DNA of 31,326 bases from contig JBDZVX010000014.1 of NCBI GenBank assembly GCA_040255925.1, positions 1-31,326 on the forward strand, in the 5' to 3' direction. The notes under the pieces were generated by a model. The model was not told where the DNA came from. It did no database searches and was given only the letters and a program-made list of their open reading frames with translations. A program made the position numbers and the translations under genes. Below, one piece after another: positions 23,272-31,190 of this stretch. This DNA is from Nitrolancea sp040255925 (GTDB taxonomy: Bacteria; Chloroflexota; Chloroflexia; Thermomicrobiales; Thermomicrobiaceae). Every line of letters begins with the position of its first letter. The stretch's first letter is position 1.

Positions 23272-23922
23272 CTAGCGGCCGCCGTACTGCGACTTCGACT
23301 GGCGAGTACCGCTTGTCTGCGACGTCGACGTGTCAGCCGAGCTAGCGGATGACGTCCCCATCCGGAGATGTCCGGCCAGCCGCGCACCCTCGTGAATTAC
23401 GAGTTTCTGGGCCTTGACATCGCCGGCCACGTGCCCTTCGGGGAGCACTTCCAGCCGGTTTCGTGCTTCGATCTGTCCCCGGACGGCTCCGGCGACCACG
23501 ACGTTCTCGGCGAGAATTTCCGCGTCGACTTTCGCGCCCTCGGCGATATAGAGGTCCTTGACCGCGACAAGCTCACCTTCAGCCCGGCCATGAATATGCA
23601 GCGAGCCTTCGCTTTGCAGGGTACCGTTCCAATACGCGTTCGATGCGATGATGCTCGTAGTCGCGTCGGTTGTCTGCCAGGACGGCCGAGCGCTCGGCTG
23701 CTCCGCCACGGGGAATGAGCTGGTCGGCGAGATGTCGGCCCCATGACTCGTGCTCCGGTTGTCCTCCCAGCTTGACGTCGGGGTCTCCTTGGACTCCTCG
23801 GTCTCAGATTCATCAAATGAGGAATCTTCGGGCTCATCGTCGAGGTCGGATTGGAGTTGCTGGCGGAGATTGGTTATCTGGCGTTGAAACGACTCACCGC
23901 GGTTTTCCTTGCGAAATATCAC
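23272..23922 (-). CDS. Bactofilin with long acidic N-terminal extension
   Basis: A 216-residue bactofilin. Residues 1-95 are acidic and probably disordered (DLDDEPEDSSFDESETEESK) after a short basic/helical start (FRKENRGESFQRQITNLRQQ). The beta-helix core follows: SNAYWNGTLQSEGSLHIHGR, LYIAEGAKVDAEILAENVVV, VRGQIEARNRLEVLPEGHVA and LVIHEGARLAGHLRM. The tail is Ser/Thr-rich. I choose the GTG at 23922 because GGAGGTGAAATC immediately precedes it; a longer frame to 24015 shows no conserved sequence. It is the first gene of the pair with the bactofilin at 22721. The acidic extension distinguishes the two and may mediate partner binding. Confidence 0.87.
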   Translation of the reverse strand: MIFRKENRGESFQRQITNLRQQLQSDLDDEPEDSSFDESETEESKETPTSSWEDNRSTSHGADISPTSSFPVAEQPSARPSWQTTDATTSIIASNAYWNGTLQSEGSLHIHGRAEGELVAVKDLYIAEGAKVDAEILAENVVVAGAVRGQIEARNRLEVLPEGHVAGDVKAQKLVIHEGARLAGHLRMGTSSASSADTSTSQTSGTRQSKSQYGGR

Positions 23923-24271
23923 GATTTCACCTCCAGGCTGTTGTTGGCCGGCCGCCAAGGTGATGTTGCGGAGAGCGATCGGCCGGAACGAAGCCAATCG
24001 CAGCCATCGAGTCATGAGCGCGCAAGAGACGCGATGCCGGAAACCGATTCATCACGCCATCCCGGTAAGCGAAGCCGGCTACCCCAGCGCATTTCCGCAC
24101 CCGGAATATTCGTCAAGCGTTAAAAGAACGCCCAACGCGTGGCCGAGTTTCGGTCTCGCACCGCTATCAGCGCTCCGGCCCGGATTGTACTATGGAATGG
24201 TCTGGCCGTATACCACCCGATAGGATGTTTATACCCGGTGGCGATTCCTCCCTGCCCGTGGCTGGATGCGG
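23923..24271. other. Intergenic region upstream of the bactofilin pair
   Basis: About 350 bp. A reverse-strand TACAAT at 24189-24184 could be a -10 box, but no -35 matches well. I see no RNA gene or repeat. Confidence 0.35.
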
Positions 24272-25290
24272 CTACAGCAGGGCCTGCTGGGCCGGCCGCT
24301 CATTCTCCGGCATCGGTGGATGGGGGATGCCGAACATATCCATCAACCGCATGGCATTGCGTGGCCCTTGGTTGGCGTAGTTCGTGTTGAAGAGGACGTG
24401 AACGGCGTCAGCCGCTTGCAGCGCCGCCTCCAGTTTCGGACGCCACTCTTCAAGTTCCTCGGTCTCGTACTCCCAATTAAAGCGATCCCGGGAGGAGCCG
24501 GTGAACTTGTACCAGGTCTCANNNNNNNNNNNNNNNNNNNNNNNNNNNNNNNNNNNNNNNNNNNNNNNNNNNNNNNNNNNNNNNNNNNNNNNNNNNNNNN
24601 NNNNNNNNNNNNNNNNNNNNNGTACTCCCAATTAAAGCGATCCCGGGAGGAGCCGGTGAACTTGTACCAGGTCTCATAGTTCCGGCCATGGAACCGGACG
24701 ATCGCGAGCTTTGGGTTGGTGACCGCGTACAGCGGCGGCACGCTGCCGCTTCCCATCTGTGGTTCATCGGCCATAGTGTAGCTGAGCCCGGCCTCATCGA
24801 GGAGCGCCAGCGTCTGCTTGGCATGCTCCTCGTCGAGCCAGTCGCGGCGGCGGAACTCAACCGCGATCGGGTACCCCGGCAGGAGTTCCGGCAGCAGGCG
24901 GATATACTCCCGGTGCTCCTCGGTGTTGCGGTACGATGGCGGAAACTGCACCGTGATCGCCCCCAGCTTTCCGCTCTCGGCCAACGGCGAGAGGGCCTCG
25001 GCGAACTCGCTGGCGAGATCGGCATCCGGCTCGGGCGCCTCGCCCTTCGGCGTCTCCGGTGTACTGGTGAGTTCGCGCGGCGGCTTGACATCGAAGATGA
25101 ATCCCGGCGGCGTGCGCTCGACCCAGCCCTCCACCATGCGGCGTGACGGGACCCGGTAGTAGGTGGTGTTCACTTCCACCACTGGAAAGTAGCGGGCATA
25201 GAATGGAAGCTGCCCGGCTGGCTTGAGGCCCGGCGGATAGAACGGATCATGATCCGCCCAGGCTGAGGTTCCAATTAGGAGAGCGCTCAT
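24272..25290 (-). CDS. DUF72 family protein, interrupted by the assembly gap
   Basis: DUF72 proteins have a TIM-barrel-like fold and no firmly assigned activity. The N-terminal part begins MSALLIGTSAWADHDPFYPP and includes PFYARYFPVVEVNTTYYRVP and YPIAVEFRRRDWLDEEHA. The C-terminal part carries LEAALQAADAVHVLFNTNYA and PRNAMRLMDMFGIPHPPMPE, then a TAG at 24274-24272. Between them lie 100 N (24522-24621), with the same 55 bases on both sides. Reading the 55 bases once and removing the N joins the frames exactly to give 287 residues, a normal DUF72 length. The gene is therefore intact, and the break is an assembly artefact. The start ATG at 25290 has GAGAGGAA upstream. It lies 41 bp after the membrane-protein gene and is likely co-transcribed with it. 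Confidence 0.88.
24467..24521. repeat. Left copy of unmerged contig overlap
   Basis: Identical, base for base, to 24622-24676 on the other side of the N gap. This is expected from two contig ends covering the same sequence, not a biological duplication. Confidence 0.9.
24522..24621. other. Assembly gap of exactly 100 N
   Basis: A placeholder-length run of N inside the DUF72 gene. Because both flanks share 55 bases, the true gap size is probably zero and the ends should be merged. Confidence 0.95.
24622..24676. repeat. Right copy of unmerged contig overlap
   Basis: Same 55 bases as 24467-24521; see the gap entry. Confidence 0.9.
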
Positions 25291-25331
25291 CGCGGTCGTT
25301 CCTCTCTAGCGCGTGTGCTTCCGGCGGCTGG

Positions 25332-25853
25332 TCATGGCCCGCAGCGAATTAGGGAGCAGGTGGCGAACACCGTCCCGGCTACGACGACGGGCGCGGCCCC
25401 CAGCAGGCCAAGAGTGATCAGGAGATCTCTTTTGAGCCGCCCATTGGCGCGCCGGAAACGCCATGCCGCGACGCTGGCGCTGGCCGCGAGAATGGCCATG
25501 GACAGGAGGAGTACCGAGAAGAGATTCGTGGAGACCCGCAATACTCTACTCACGAAGAGTCCAATTCCGGCAATGACGACGGCGACTGGTGCCGCCGCCA
25601 CCGAGACGCCGACGATCGGCAGCAGGATGCTCCGGGTACGATCCGGCGCGAGAAGGTTCGCGGCCCACCCGGCGCTGATCCCGGACACGAGGCCGCCGAC
25701 GATCAGCGCCAGCGGCATGATGACGTAAAATGGCACGACCAGCCCGAGGGTCCCGACCGGCATCGCCCCGATCATCCCGCCCGCCAGTGCCGCGATGAAA
25801 ACTCCGACCCGGTAACCCAGCCACCATACCGGTGAAACGTCCCGTGTCCCCAT
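25332..25853 (-). CDS. Small polytopic membrane protein of unknown function
   Basis: A 173-residue integral membrane protein with about five hydrophobic helices: near residues 13-35 (VGVFIAALAGGMIGAMPVGT), 38-62, 77-100 (LLPIVGVSVAAAPVAVVIAG), 108-130 and 145-166. Loops are short and basic on one side (WRFRRANGRLKRD), which predicts them cytoplasmic. I recognise no family. AGGAGC lies before the ATG at 25853. It begins 13 bp after the stop of the NHL-thioredoxin gene and is followed by DUF72, so it is probably the middle gene of a three-gene operon. Confidence 0.7.
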   Translation of the reverse strand: MGTRDVSPVWWLGYRVGVFIAALAGGMIGAMPVGTLGLVVPFYVIMPLALIVGGLVSGISAGWAANLLAPDRTRSILLPIVGVSVAAAPVAVVIAGIGLFVSRVLRVSTNLFSVLLLSMAILAASASVAAWRFRRANGRLKRDLLITLGLLGAAPVVVAGTVFATCSLIRCGP

Positions 25854-25866
25854 CGTCGTGCTCCTG

Positions 25867-27354
25867 TCAAAGCGTCATCCGTAGTGTCGTGACTCGGCCG
25901 GTCTCCAGGTCGGCAACCCGGATCGCGTGATTGTTCGTGTCGGCAATGTAGAGCCGGTCCCCGGCGAGCGAGACACCGCCCGGCTCATGGAAGCGTGCCG
26001 CCTCCCCCACGCCATCAACATTGCCCGGCGTGCCGTCGCCGAGCCAGCTCTCACTTCGACGTTCGGCCGGGTAGAGCCGTTTGATCTTGTGATTATAACT
26101 ATCGGCGACGTAAATGATACTGTCATTGACCGTCAATCCGAGCGGATGTTGCAGCCGCACGTGGTTGCCCGTGCCGTCGACGTCGCCGAAGTCGAACAGC
26201 CCGGTGCCGACAATCGTCTGAACCATGTCGCGCGGCGGCAGGTCGGCCATCCGGATGGCGCTCGTCTCGCTATCGGCGAAATAGAGGCGCGTCCCGTCGG
26301 AGTCGATACCACTCGGCTGGGCAAGCCAGGCCGAGTCCAGCCGCCCATCCCGGAGCCCTTCCGTGCCTGCCCCGGCATAGGGGCGGAGCCACGCCTCGGC
26401 GAGATCGAGCGCCCAGAGCTGATGCATTCCGGCCATCGCGATGTAGAGGACGCCACCCTGGAGCACCACATCCCATGGCGAACGGAGATCGATGTTCCTG
26501 GCCGATCCCGCGCTCGCGTAGCTCATCCCCGGCTCCCCGGTCCCGGCAATCGTCTCCACCTGACGTGATGCCAGATCGACCCGGCGGATCACGTGGTTCC
26601 GGGTATCGGCCAGGTAGAGGATATCGCCGGCCAGGGCCATGCCCTGTGGGTGATTGAACTGGGCGGTCGCCGCGTCGCCATCGGCCAAGCCCGGCTGCCC
26701 GCTGCCGATCATCCAGGGCTCAGCGCCGTCGAGCCGGGTCACGACGATCCGGTTGTGTCCGGAGTCGGCGATGAAGAGACGGTTCCCGGCGTCATCGGCC
26801 AGGACCTTCCCCGGAAAGGCGAGGACGCCGGAGGGCCGGGCCATCCGGGCGATGCCGGGGATCGGAGCACGACTGATGATTCCTTCCTTATCATAATGCT
26901 CGATCAGCCGCTGAACGGTCGCGGCCAGGGACCCGGCGTCGATCTCTCCCTCATGCTGGCCGATGATCCGCCCTTCCGGATCGATGAAGATCAGCGTTGG
27001 CCAGGCGCGAATCGCGTACTCGGCCCAGACGCCGAAGTTGACGTCATTGATCACCGGGTGCTCGATATCATAGCGTTGGATCGCGCTCCGCAGGCTGCCG
27101 CCGGCCCGCTCGGTCGGGAACTTTGCCGAATGCACCCCGATGATGACCAGTGCGTCCGGAAACTGCCGCTCGACCTTCCCCAACTGGGGAAGCAAATGGA
27201 GGCAGTTAATTCAGCAGTAGGTCCAGAAATCGAGGATCACGAGCTTGCCGCGCAGATCGGCGAGCCGCAACGGCCGCTCGGTGTTGAACCACTGGAGATC
27301 GTTCGGGAACTCGGGCGCTCGTACTACGCCGCGAGACCTGCCGCTGTCCGGCAT
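25867..27354 (-). CDS. NHL-repeat thioredoxin-fold protein, probable selenoprotein (TGA at codon 48)
   Basis: A 495-residue protein, if the internal TGA (27213-27211) is read as selenocysteine. Residues 1-150 are a thioredoxin-like domain: LRLADLRGKLVILDFWTYC, TGA, INCLHLLPQL, then HPVINDVNFGVWAEYAIRAW and PTLIFIDPEGRIIGQHEGE. From about 165 to the end come NHL beta-propeller repeats (LFIADSGHNRIVVTRLDG, LYLADTRNHVIRRVDLAS, IYVADSYNHKIKRLYPAE, LYIADTNNHAIRVADLET). Relatives of the NHLRC2 type have CCINC here, so TGA replaces the first Cys of the CxxC pair, giving U48-x2-C51 after C47. Sequence on both sides of the TGA is fully family-like. The start ATG at 27354 has GGAG 6 bases upstream, and a stop lies 24 bases further up. 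Without Sec insertion only 47 residues would be made. It heads an operon with a membrane protein and DUF72. Confidence 0.85.
27175..27192 (-). promoter_or_regulatory. Candidate bacterial SECIS hairpin
   Basis: On the coding (reverse) strand, 18 bases after the TGA, CTTCCCC (27192-27186) and GGGGAAG (27181-27175) form a perfect 7-bp stem with loop AGTT. Bacterial SECIS elements lie just downstream of UGA with a small apical loop having G in its first two positions; distance and loop both fit. It is within the coding region. Confidence 0.65.
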
Positions 27355-27379
27355 CCGCTGCTCCAATCCGGGCTACCCG

Positions 27380-27399
27380 CCGGAATCTCGCGATTCCGG
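27380..27399 (-). promoter_or_regulatory. Perfect hairpin in the 5' leader of the NHL-thioredoxin gene
   Basis: Reverse strand CCGGAATC, loop GCGA, GATTCCGG: an 8-bp perfect stem capped by a GNRA-type tetraloop, about 25 bases before the start codon. It could be a leader hairpin or an operator half-site pair. Nearby ATGCG (27404-27408) and CGCAT (27421-27425) form a second looser inverted repeat. Confidence 0.4.
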
Positions 27400-27604
27400 G
27401 ATCATGCGTATGTTACGTATCGCATATTCCAGCCAGAGTGCCTCCAGAAACCCTTCTCGGCTCCCCAGAACGAACAACCATGACACCTCGTCGCATCCCG
27501 CGTACCGTGCGGGCCGAACGCCGATGTCAATCATTGCCCGATGTGGTCTACTCATGGATAAGGACACAGTCTGGGTGAGCACTGACCGAGATTGGTGGAT
27601 GTCC

Positions 27605-27642
27605 CCCCTCTCGCAGAATTGGGAGAGGAGCCGGGGTGAGGG
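27605..27642. repeat. Palindromic intergenic repeat, copy 2
   Basis: CCCCTCTC (starting 27605), a short loop region, GGGAGAGG (27621-27628), then CCGGGGTGAGGG (27631-27642). It matches copy 1 at 2395-2433 in order and most bases. Its GTGAGGG end lies 10 bases before the ATP-binding protein start and may act as the ribosome-binding site. Confidence 0.7.
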
Positions 27643-27652
27643 CCAAACGATC

Positions 27653-28765
27653 ATGGCCGAGGTAATCTTCGACCACGTTTCCAAGCGGTACGGCGATAGT
27701 GCCGTTGTCGATGACCTGACGATGACGGTGCGGGATGGTGAGTTCGTCGTCCTTGTTGGTCCGTCCGGCAGTGGCAAGACGACTGCCTTGCGGATGATTG
27801 CCGGGCTCGAAGCGCTATCAGGAGGCCGGATCATCATCGGCGACCGGGTGGTCAATGACCTGGAACCCAAGGACCGCGATATCGCCATGGTCTTCCAGAG
27901 CTACGCGCTCTACCCACATATGAACGTCTTCGACAACATGGCCTACGGCCTAAAGCTCCGCCATCTCCCGAAGGATGAGATCGACCAGCGGGTACGAGAG
28001 GCGGCATCGATCCTCGGCATGGAGGAGCTACTGGCGCGGAAACCGGGGCAGCTGTCCGGCGGCCAGCGGCAACGGGTCGCTCTGGGACGGGCGATCGTGC
28101 GGGAGCCGCGCGTCTTCCTGATGGATGAGCCGCTTTCCAATCTCGATGCCAAGCTCCGCGTCCAGACGCGTGCCGAGCTGATCAAGCTACACCAGCGTCT
28201 CCAACGGACGACGATCTACGTGACTCACGACCAGGTTGAGGCGATGACGATGGGCGATCGGATCGCCGTCCTCAACGCTGGCCGCCTCCAGCAGTTCGAT
28301 ACGCCGGAAAACCTCTACAACCGGCCGGCCAACCTCTTCGTCGCCGGATTCATCGGCAGCCCTTCGATGAACTTCTTCCGGATGCGCATCGAGTCCGGCG
28401 AGGGCGGTCTCCGCCTGCGGGGTGCGCGGTTTACCTTGCCGGTGCCCGAGCACGACGCCGCCGGACTGGCAGGATTTGCCGGGCGGGAGATCATCGCCGG
28501 CATCCGGCCGGAACATATTCTCGACCGGCGGCTCAATGGCAGCCCGGCCGCCGGTGCCATGATCCGGGCGGTGGTCGATGTGATCGAGATGCTCGGAAAC
28601 GAGCAGTACGTCTATTTGAGCGCCGGGGACGATGAGCCCGTCGTCGCGCGCATGTCCGCCGAAATCCAGCTGGTCCGGGGTGAGCCGGTCGAGCTCGTGA
28701 TACCGCCGGGCCGGCTCCACTTCTTTGACCCCGACACTGGAACGGCGATCCGCGGCCGGGGTTGA
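27653..28765 (+). CDS. Sugar-type ABC transporter ATP-binding protein (MalK/UgpC-like)
   Basis: A 370-residue ATPase subunit of the CUT1-type importer class, which energises uptake of sugars or glycerol-3-phosphate at the inner membrane. Motifs: Walker A GPSGSGKTT, Q-loop MVFQSYALYPHM, signature LSGGQRQRVALGRA, Walker B VFLMDEPLSNLD, switch His in YVTHDQVEAMTMGDRI. The C-terminal regulatory TOBE/OB part runs from FIGSPSMNFFRMRI to the end (GIRPEHI, VIEMLGNEQYVY). I begin at the ATG at 27653; the frame is open far upstream, but that part is repeat and opposite-strand sequence. No permease or binding protein is nearby, so it is an orphan ATPase that may serve several importers, as MsmX-type ATPases do. 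Confidence 0.92.
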   Translation: MAEVIFDHVSKRYGDSAVVDDLTMTVRDGEFVVLVGPSGSGKTTALRMIAGLEALSGGRIIIGDRVVNDLEPKDRDIAMVFQSYALYPHMNVFDNMAYGLKLRHLPKDEIDQRVREAASILGMEELLARKPGQLSGGQRQRVALGRAIVREPRVFLMDEPLSNLDAKLRVQTRAELIKLHQRLQRTTIYVTHDQVEAMTMGDRIAVLNAGRLQQFDTPENLYNRPANLFVAGFIGSPSMNFFRMRIESGEGGLRLRGARFTLPVPEHDAAGLAGFAGREIIAGIRPEHILDRRLNGSPAAGAMIRAVVDVIEMLGNEQYVYLSAGDDEPVVARMSAEIQLVRGEPVELVIPPGRLHFFDPDTGTAIRGRG

Positions 28766-28780
28766 TTGCGACCGTATCCG

Positions 28781-30121
28781 TTACCGCTCGCTACGCCGTC
28801 CACCATCATTGCTAGCAGATTCCTGTTTATTGCAGGTCCCACGAAGACGTTCCGCTTGGTGTCGGCCCGCCATTCTCCTCCACTTGCCCCGGATCAAAGC
28901 CGGCCGGCGGATATGCGGGCGAGAGAGCCAGGTAAGCGCCGGTGGGACGATCAAGGTCGTGACCATGCTCATGATGACGACCACCGAGAAGAGATCCCGT
29001 GTGATCAACCCTTGAGCAAGCCCAATGCCTGCCACGATTAACCCGACTTCTCCACGGGGCACCATGCCGACGCCAACGATCGCGGCCGACCGGATGTCCA
29101 TGCCGATCGTGCCAATCCCCGCTCCCACGAGCTTCGCCACGATCGCCACGGCAGTTATGAGGAGTGCCGCACCGGCAATCCGGGTGTCGAGGAACAGCGC
29201 CGGGTCGAGCCGCGTGCCGATAATGACGAAGAAGAACGGCACAAGGAAGTGATACAGGGGCAGCACGGCCCCCTTGAGTTGATGGCGCTCGTTCTCCTGG
29301 GCAAACACCAGTCCCGCAAGGAAGGCGCCGATGATCGCTGATAGGCCGGTCAGGGTCGCCGCCGCCGAAAGGCCAAGCATGACGGCGAGCGCGACATTGA
29401 GCACCGGGTAAGGGATCGGAATGCCGGAAAGTCGCGCGCTGAAGTGATGAACCATCCGGGTTCCGATGAGGAGGACACCGATCGAAAACACGAGCGCTTG
29501 ACCGGCTATCAGCCCGATATTCAGCGGGTGGAATGCGCCGAGGATGGCCAGGTCGCTCACGATCACGAGCAAGAGTAACGCGATAATGTCGTCAATGACG
29601 GCCGCGCCGAGGATAATCCGGGTTTCCCGGGAGTGCAGGAGCCCGAGATCTTCGAGCACGCGGGCGGTGATGCCGACGCTGGTCGCTACCAGGGACGTGG
29701 CGACGAAGAGTGTGGCGGCCGGCGAGGCGCCTTGAAGGGCCATCAACGCGTAGCCGGCGGCAAACGGAACGATAGTTCCGAGCGTGCCGACCAGGATCGC
29801 CCGCCACCCGACATGAAGGAGATCCGATAGGCGGGTCTCCAGTCCGACGTAGAAAAGGAGGATGACGGCGCCGAGCGTGGCAAAGGTATCGAGCGCAAGG
29901 TCGAGCGCTTCCTGCGCGCTTTCGCTTTGCCCCTGAAAGTCCTCGATCAACGCCGGCTGAGCGATGCCGACCAGCCCGAGTGCGAAAGGGCCAATCAGAA
30001 TCCCGGCCAGCAGTTCCCCCACGACCGGGGGCTGTTTAATTAGGGTAAACACCACTCCGGCGAGCCGGGCTGCCACGAAGATAATGAAGAGGTCGACGAT
30101 GATCGTTGCGGCGGCGTGCAT
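28781..30121 (-). CDS. CPA2-type cation:proton antiporter (Kef/NapA-like)
   Basis: An integral membrane antiporter of 446 residues with about 12-13 hydrophobic helices, exchanging Na+ or K+ for H+. Family markers are LIKQPPVVGELLAGILIGP near the N-terminus, LLFYVGLETRLSDLL, the ion-binding pair DD in AAVIDDIIALLLLVIV, GAFLAGLVFA, the FFFVIIGTRLDPALF segment, and VGMVPRGEVGLIVAGIGLAQ. The last 50 residues are basic and polar (cytoplasmic tail); there is no RCK/TrkA-N domain, so it is unlike full-length KefC. The ATG at 30121 has only a weak GGGG site. The stop is 15 bp from that of the convergent ABC ATPase. The transported ion is not determinable here. Confidence 0.9.
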   Translation of the reverse strand: MHAAATIIVDLFIIFVAARLAGVVFTLIKQPPVVGELLAGILIGPFALGLVGIAQPALIEDFQGQSESAQEALDLALDTFATLGAVILLFYVGLETRLSDLLHVGWRAILVGTLGTIVPFAAGYALMALQGASPAATLFVATSLVATSVGITARVLEDLGLLHSRETRIILGAAVIDDIIALLLLVIVSDLAILGAFHPLNIGLIAGQALVFSIGVLLIGTRMVHHFSARLSGIPIPYPVLNVALAVMLGLSAAATLTGLSAIIGAFLAGLVFAQENERHQLKGAVLPLYHFLVPFFFVIIGTRLDPALFLDTRIAGAALLITAVAIVAKLVGAGIGTIGMDIRSAAIVGVGMVPRGEVGLIVAGIGLAQGLITRDLFSVVVIMSMVTTLIVPPALTWLSRPHIRRPALIRGKWRRMAGRHQAERLRGTCNKQESASNDGGRRSER

Positions 30122-30455
30122 AGCAACCCCGCAATGGCCTGCCGCGCGGATAGCCCGGACAGTTCCTGCTGCTTCTTTGATCCGGTCATTAAGGTCTAAA
30201 CCAAGGCCAAGGCGCCCGGGAGGACCGTGCTACCCTATCGAGATCGCAGGATGATGGCCAGGCGTCGGTGTACGGAAGAACGCCGGCATTCGACGCGAAC
30301 GATTTCCGAGGCATGAAAAGGGCCGTCCGTGTTGGAGCGGCTCGCGCGGGCACACATCGTCATTCCCGCGTTTTTCCACGCATGCCCGGGAAGGGGCCAT
30401 TATGCCCGGATAAATGCGGAATGCCCGTTAAAAACGCGGGATTCCTGGCCAGCCG
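30122..30455. other. Intergenic region with inverted repeat
   Basis: About 330 bp between the antiporter and ferredoxin genes. Its only clear structure is the inverted repeat at 30364-30441; no gene or RNA was recognised. Confidence 0.45.
30364..30441. repeat. 12-bp perfect inverted repeat
   Basis: TCCCGCGTTTTT (30364-30375) and AAAAACGCGGGA (30430-30441), 54 bases apart. Flanking CATTCCCGCG and GCGGGATTCC resemble dispersed repeats of the CATTCCCGCG/CGCGGGAATG kind. It sits just after the ferredoxin stop and may also help end that transcript. Confidence 0.55.
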
Positions 30456-30698
30456 TTACTTCTGAAAGAATTCGCGGTTCAGGGCGAGGAAGGATGCCCA
30501 CTGCTCCGGCAGGTCGTCTTCAAAGAAGATCGCCTCGACCGGGCAGACCTCGGCGCAGACACCGCAGTCGATGCACTCATCGGGATCGATGAAGTACTGA
30601 TCCGCATCGTCGCTGGTGTGAATGCAATCGACCGGGCATACATCGACGCAAGATGCGTCCTTTACCCCGATGCACGGTTCACCGATCACGTAGGTCAT
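30456..30698 (-). CDS. 7Fe ferredoxin ([3Fe-4S][4Fe-4S])
   Basis: A small soluble electron carrier of 80 residues, MTYVIGEPCIGVKDASCVDV at the start. The first cluster site is C9-x6-C16-x3-C20-P, the variant spacing of 7Fe ferredoxins that usually holds a 3Fe-4S cluster; C24 supports the second cluster. The second site is CIDCGVCAEVCPVEAI, a normal 4Fe-4S motif. The acidic C-terminus (FFEDDLPEQWASFLALNREF) is typical of actinobacterial/Chloroflexota FdxA-type proteins. I start at the ATG at 30698 with AAGGGGA upstream; a longer frame adds an unlikely basic extension. The gene is monocistronic, with an extended -10 promoter at 30786-30794. Redox partners are not identified nearby. Confidence 0.93.
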   Translation of the reverse strand: MTYVIGEPCIGVKDASCVDVCPVDCIHTSDDADQYFIDPDECIDCGVCAEVCPVEAIFFEDDLPEQWASFLALNREFFQK

Positions 30699-31190
30699 CC
30701 GAAGGGTCCCCTTTCTGCGGCGGCATCGCCTGGAGTCGTTGTGTACGTCACGTACAACGCGGATCATGGATCTATCCAGCCCTTGAGTATATCAGACCGG
30801 CGGTGCCGGAGATGGTGGCGGCTGCGTCGCGGTGAATTGAATTGCCGGGGGAACGATTACGAAATTAGGTGCCGAATCCTCGAAACCCTGTGTACGTTCG
30901 CACGTTTAACCTTCGACGGGGCGAGTAGTATCCCCTCGTCCCCCAACACCGTGGTCCTGGCTGGTGTCGGCCAGGAAGGGCGGGAATTTGGATGAGGGAC
31001 GGCTGCCGGGGGTGAGCGTCATGGGGTGGAAGCAGTCCCCACACGATGCGACCATAGTGCCGGTGATTCGTTCAACAACCAACGAAGGCATGTGCTGTTC
31101 GTTGATCGGTCGAATTTGCAGGTACCGCCAGGGCGAGAGCGTTGACAATGCCAACGTTTGCGTCATGGCGGTGCCTGTAAAGCACTGTCA
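30699..31190. other. Intergenic region upstream of ferredoxin
   Basis: Roughly 490 bp with the ferredoxin promoter on the reverse strand. Open frames on both strands lack ribosome-binding sites and family resemblance; I see no RNA gene. Confidence 0.4.
30786..30794 (-). promoter_or_regulatory. Extended -10 promoter of the ferredoxin gene
   Basis: Reverse strand TGATATACT (30794-30786), the same TGnTATACT form as the redoxin promoter at 6280-6288. No clear -35. Leader of about 80 nt. Confidence 0.45.

Noticed and set aside
24343..24676. Frameshifted or duplicated DUF72 gene
   Set aside because: The apparent frame change is caused by 100 N plus a repeated 55-bp contig overlap; merging restores one frame.
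25867..27195. NHL protein starting at a TTG at 27195, or a pseudogene cut by TGA
   Set aside because: Starting there removes the thioredoxin active site, while sequence upstream of the TGA is in frame, family-like and preceded by a good ribosome-binding site. Sec read-through explains the data better than decay.
27245..27652. N-terminal 136-residue extension of the ABC ATPase frame
   Set aside because: The extension is antisense to the NHL-thioredoxin start and passes through a dispersed repeat; the ATPase fold begins at 27653.
30906..31166. Reverse-strand frame of 86 codons
   Set aside because: No ribosome-binding site and no recognisable features; overlaps the upstream region of the promoter at 31191.
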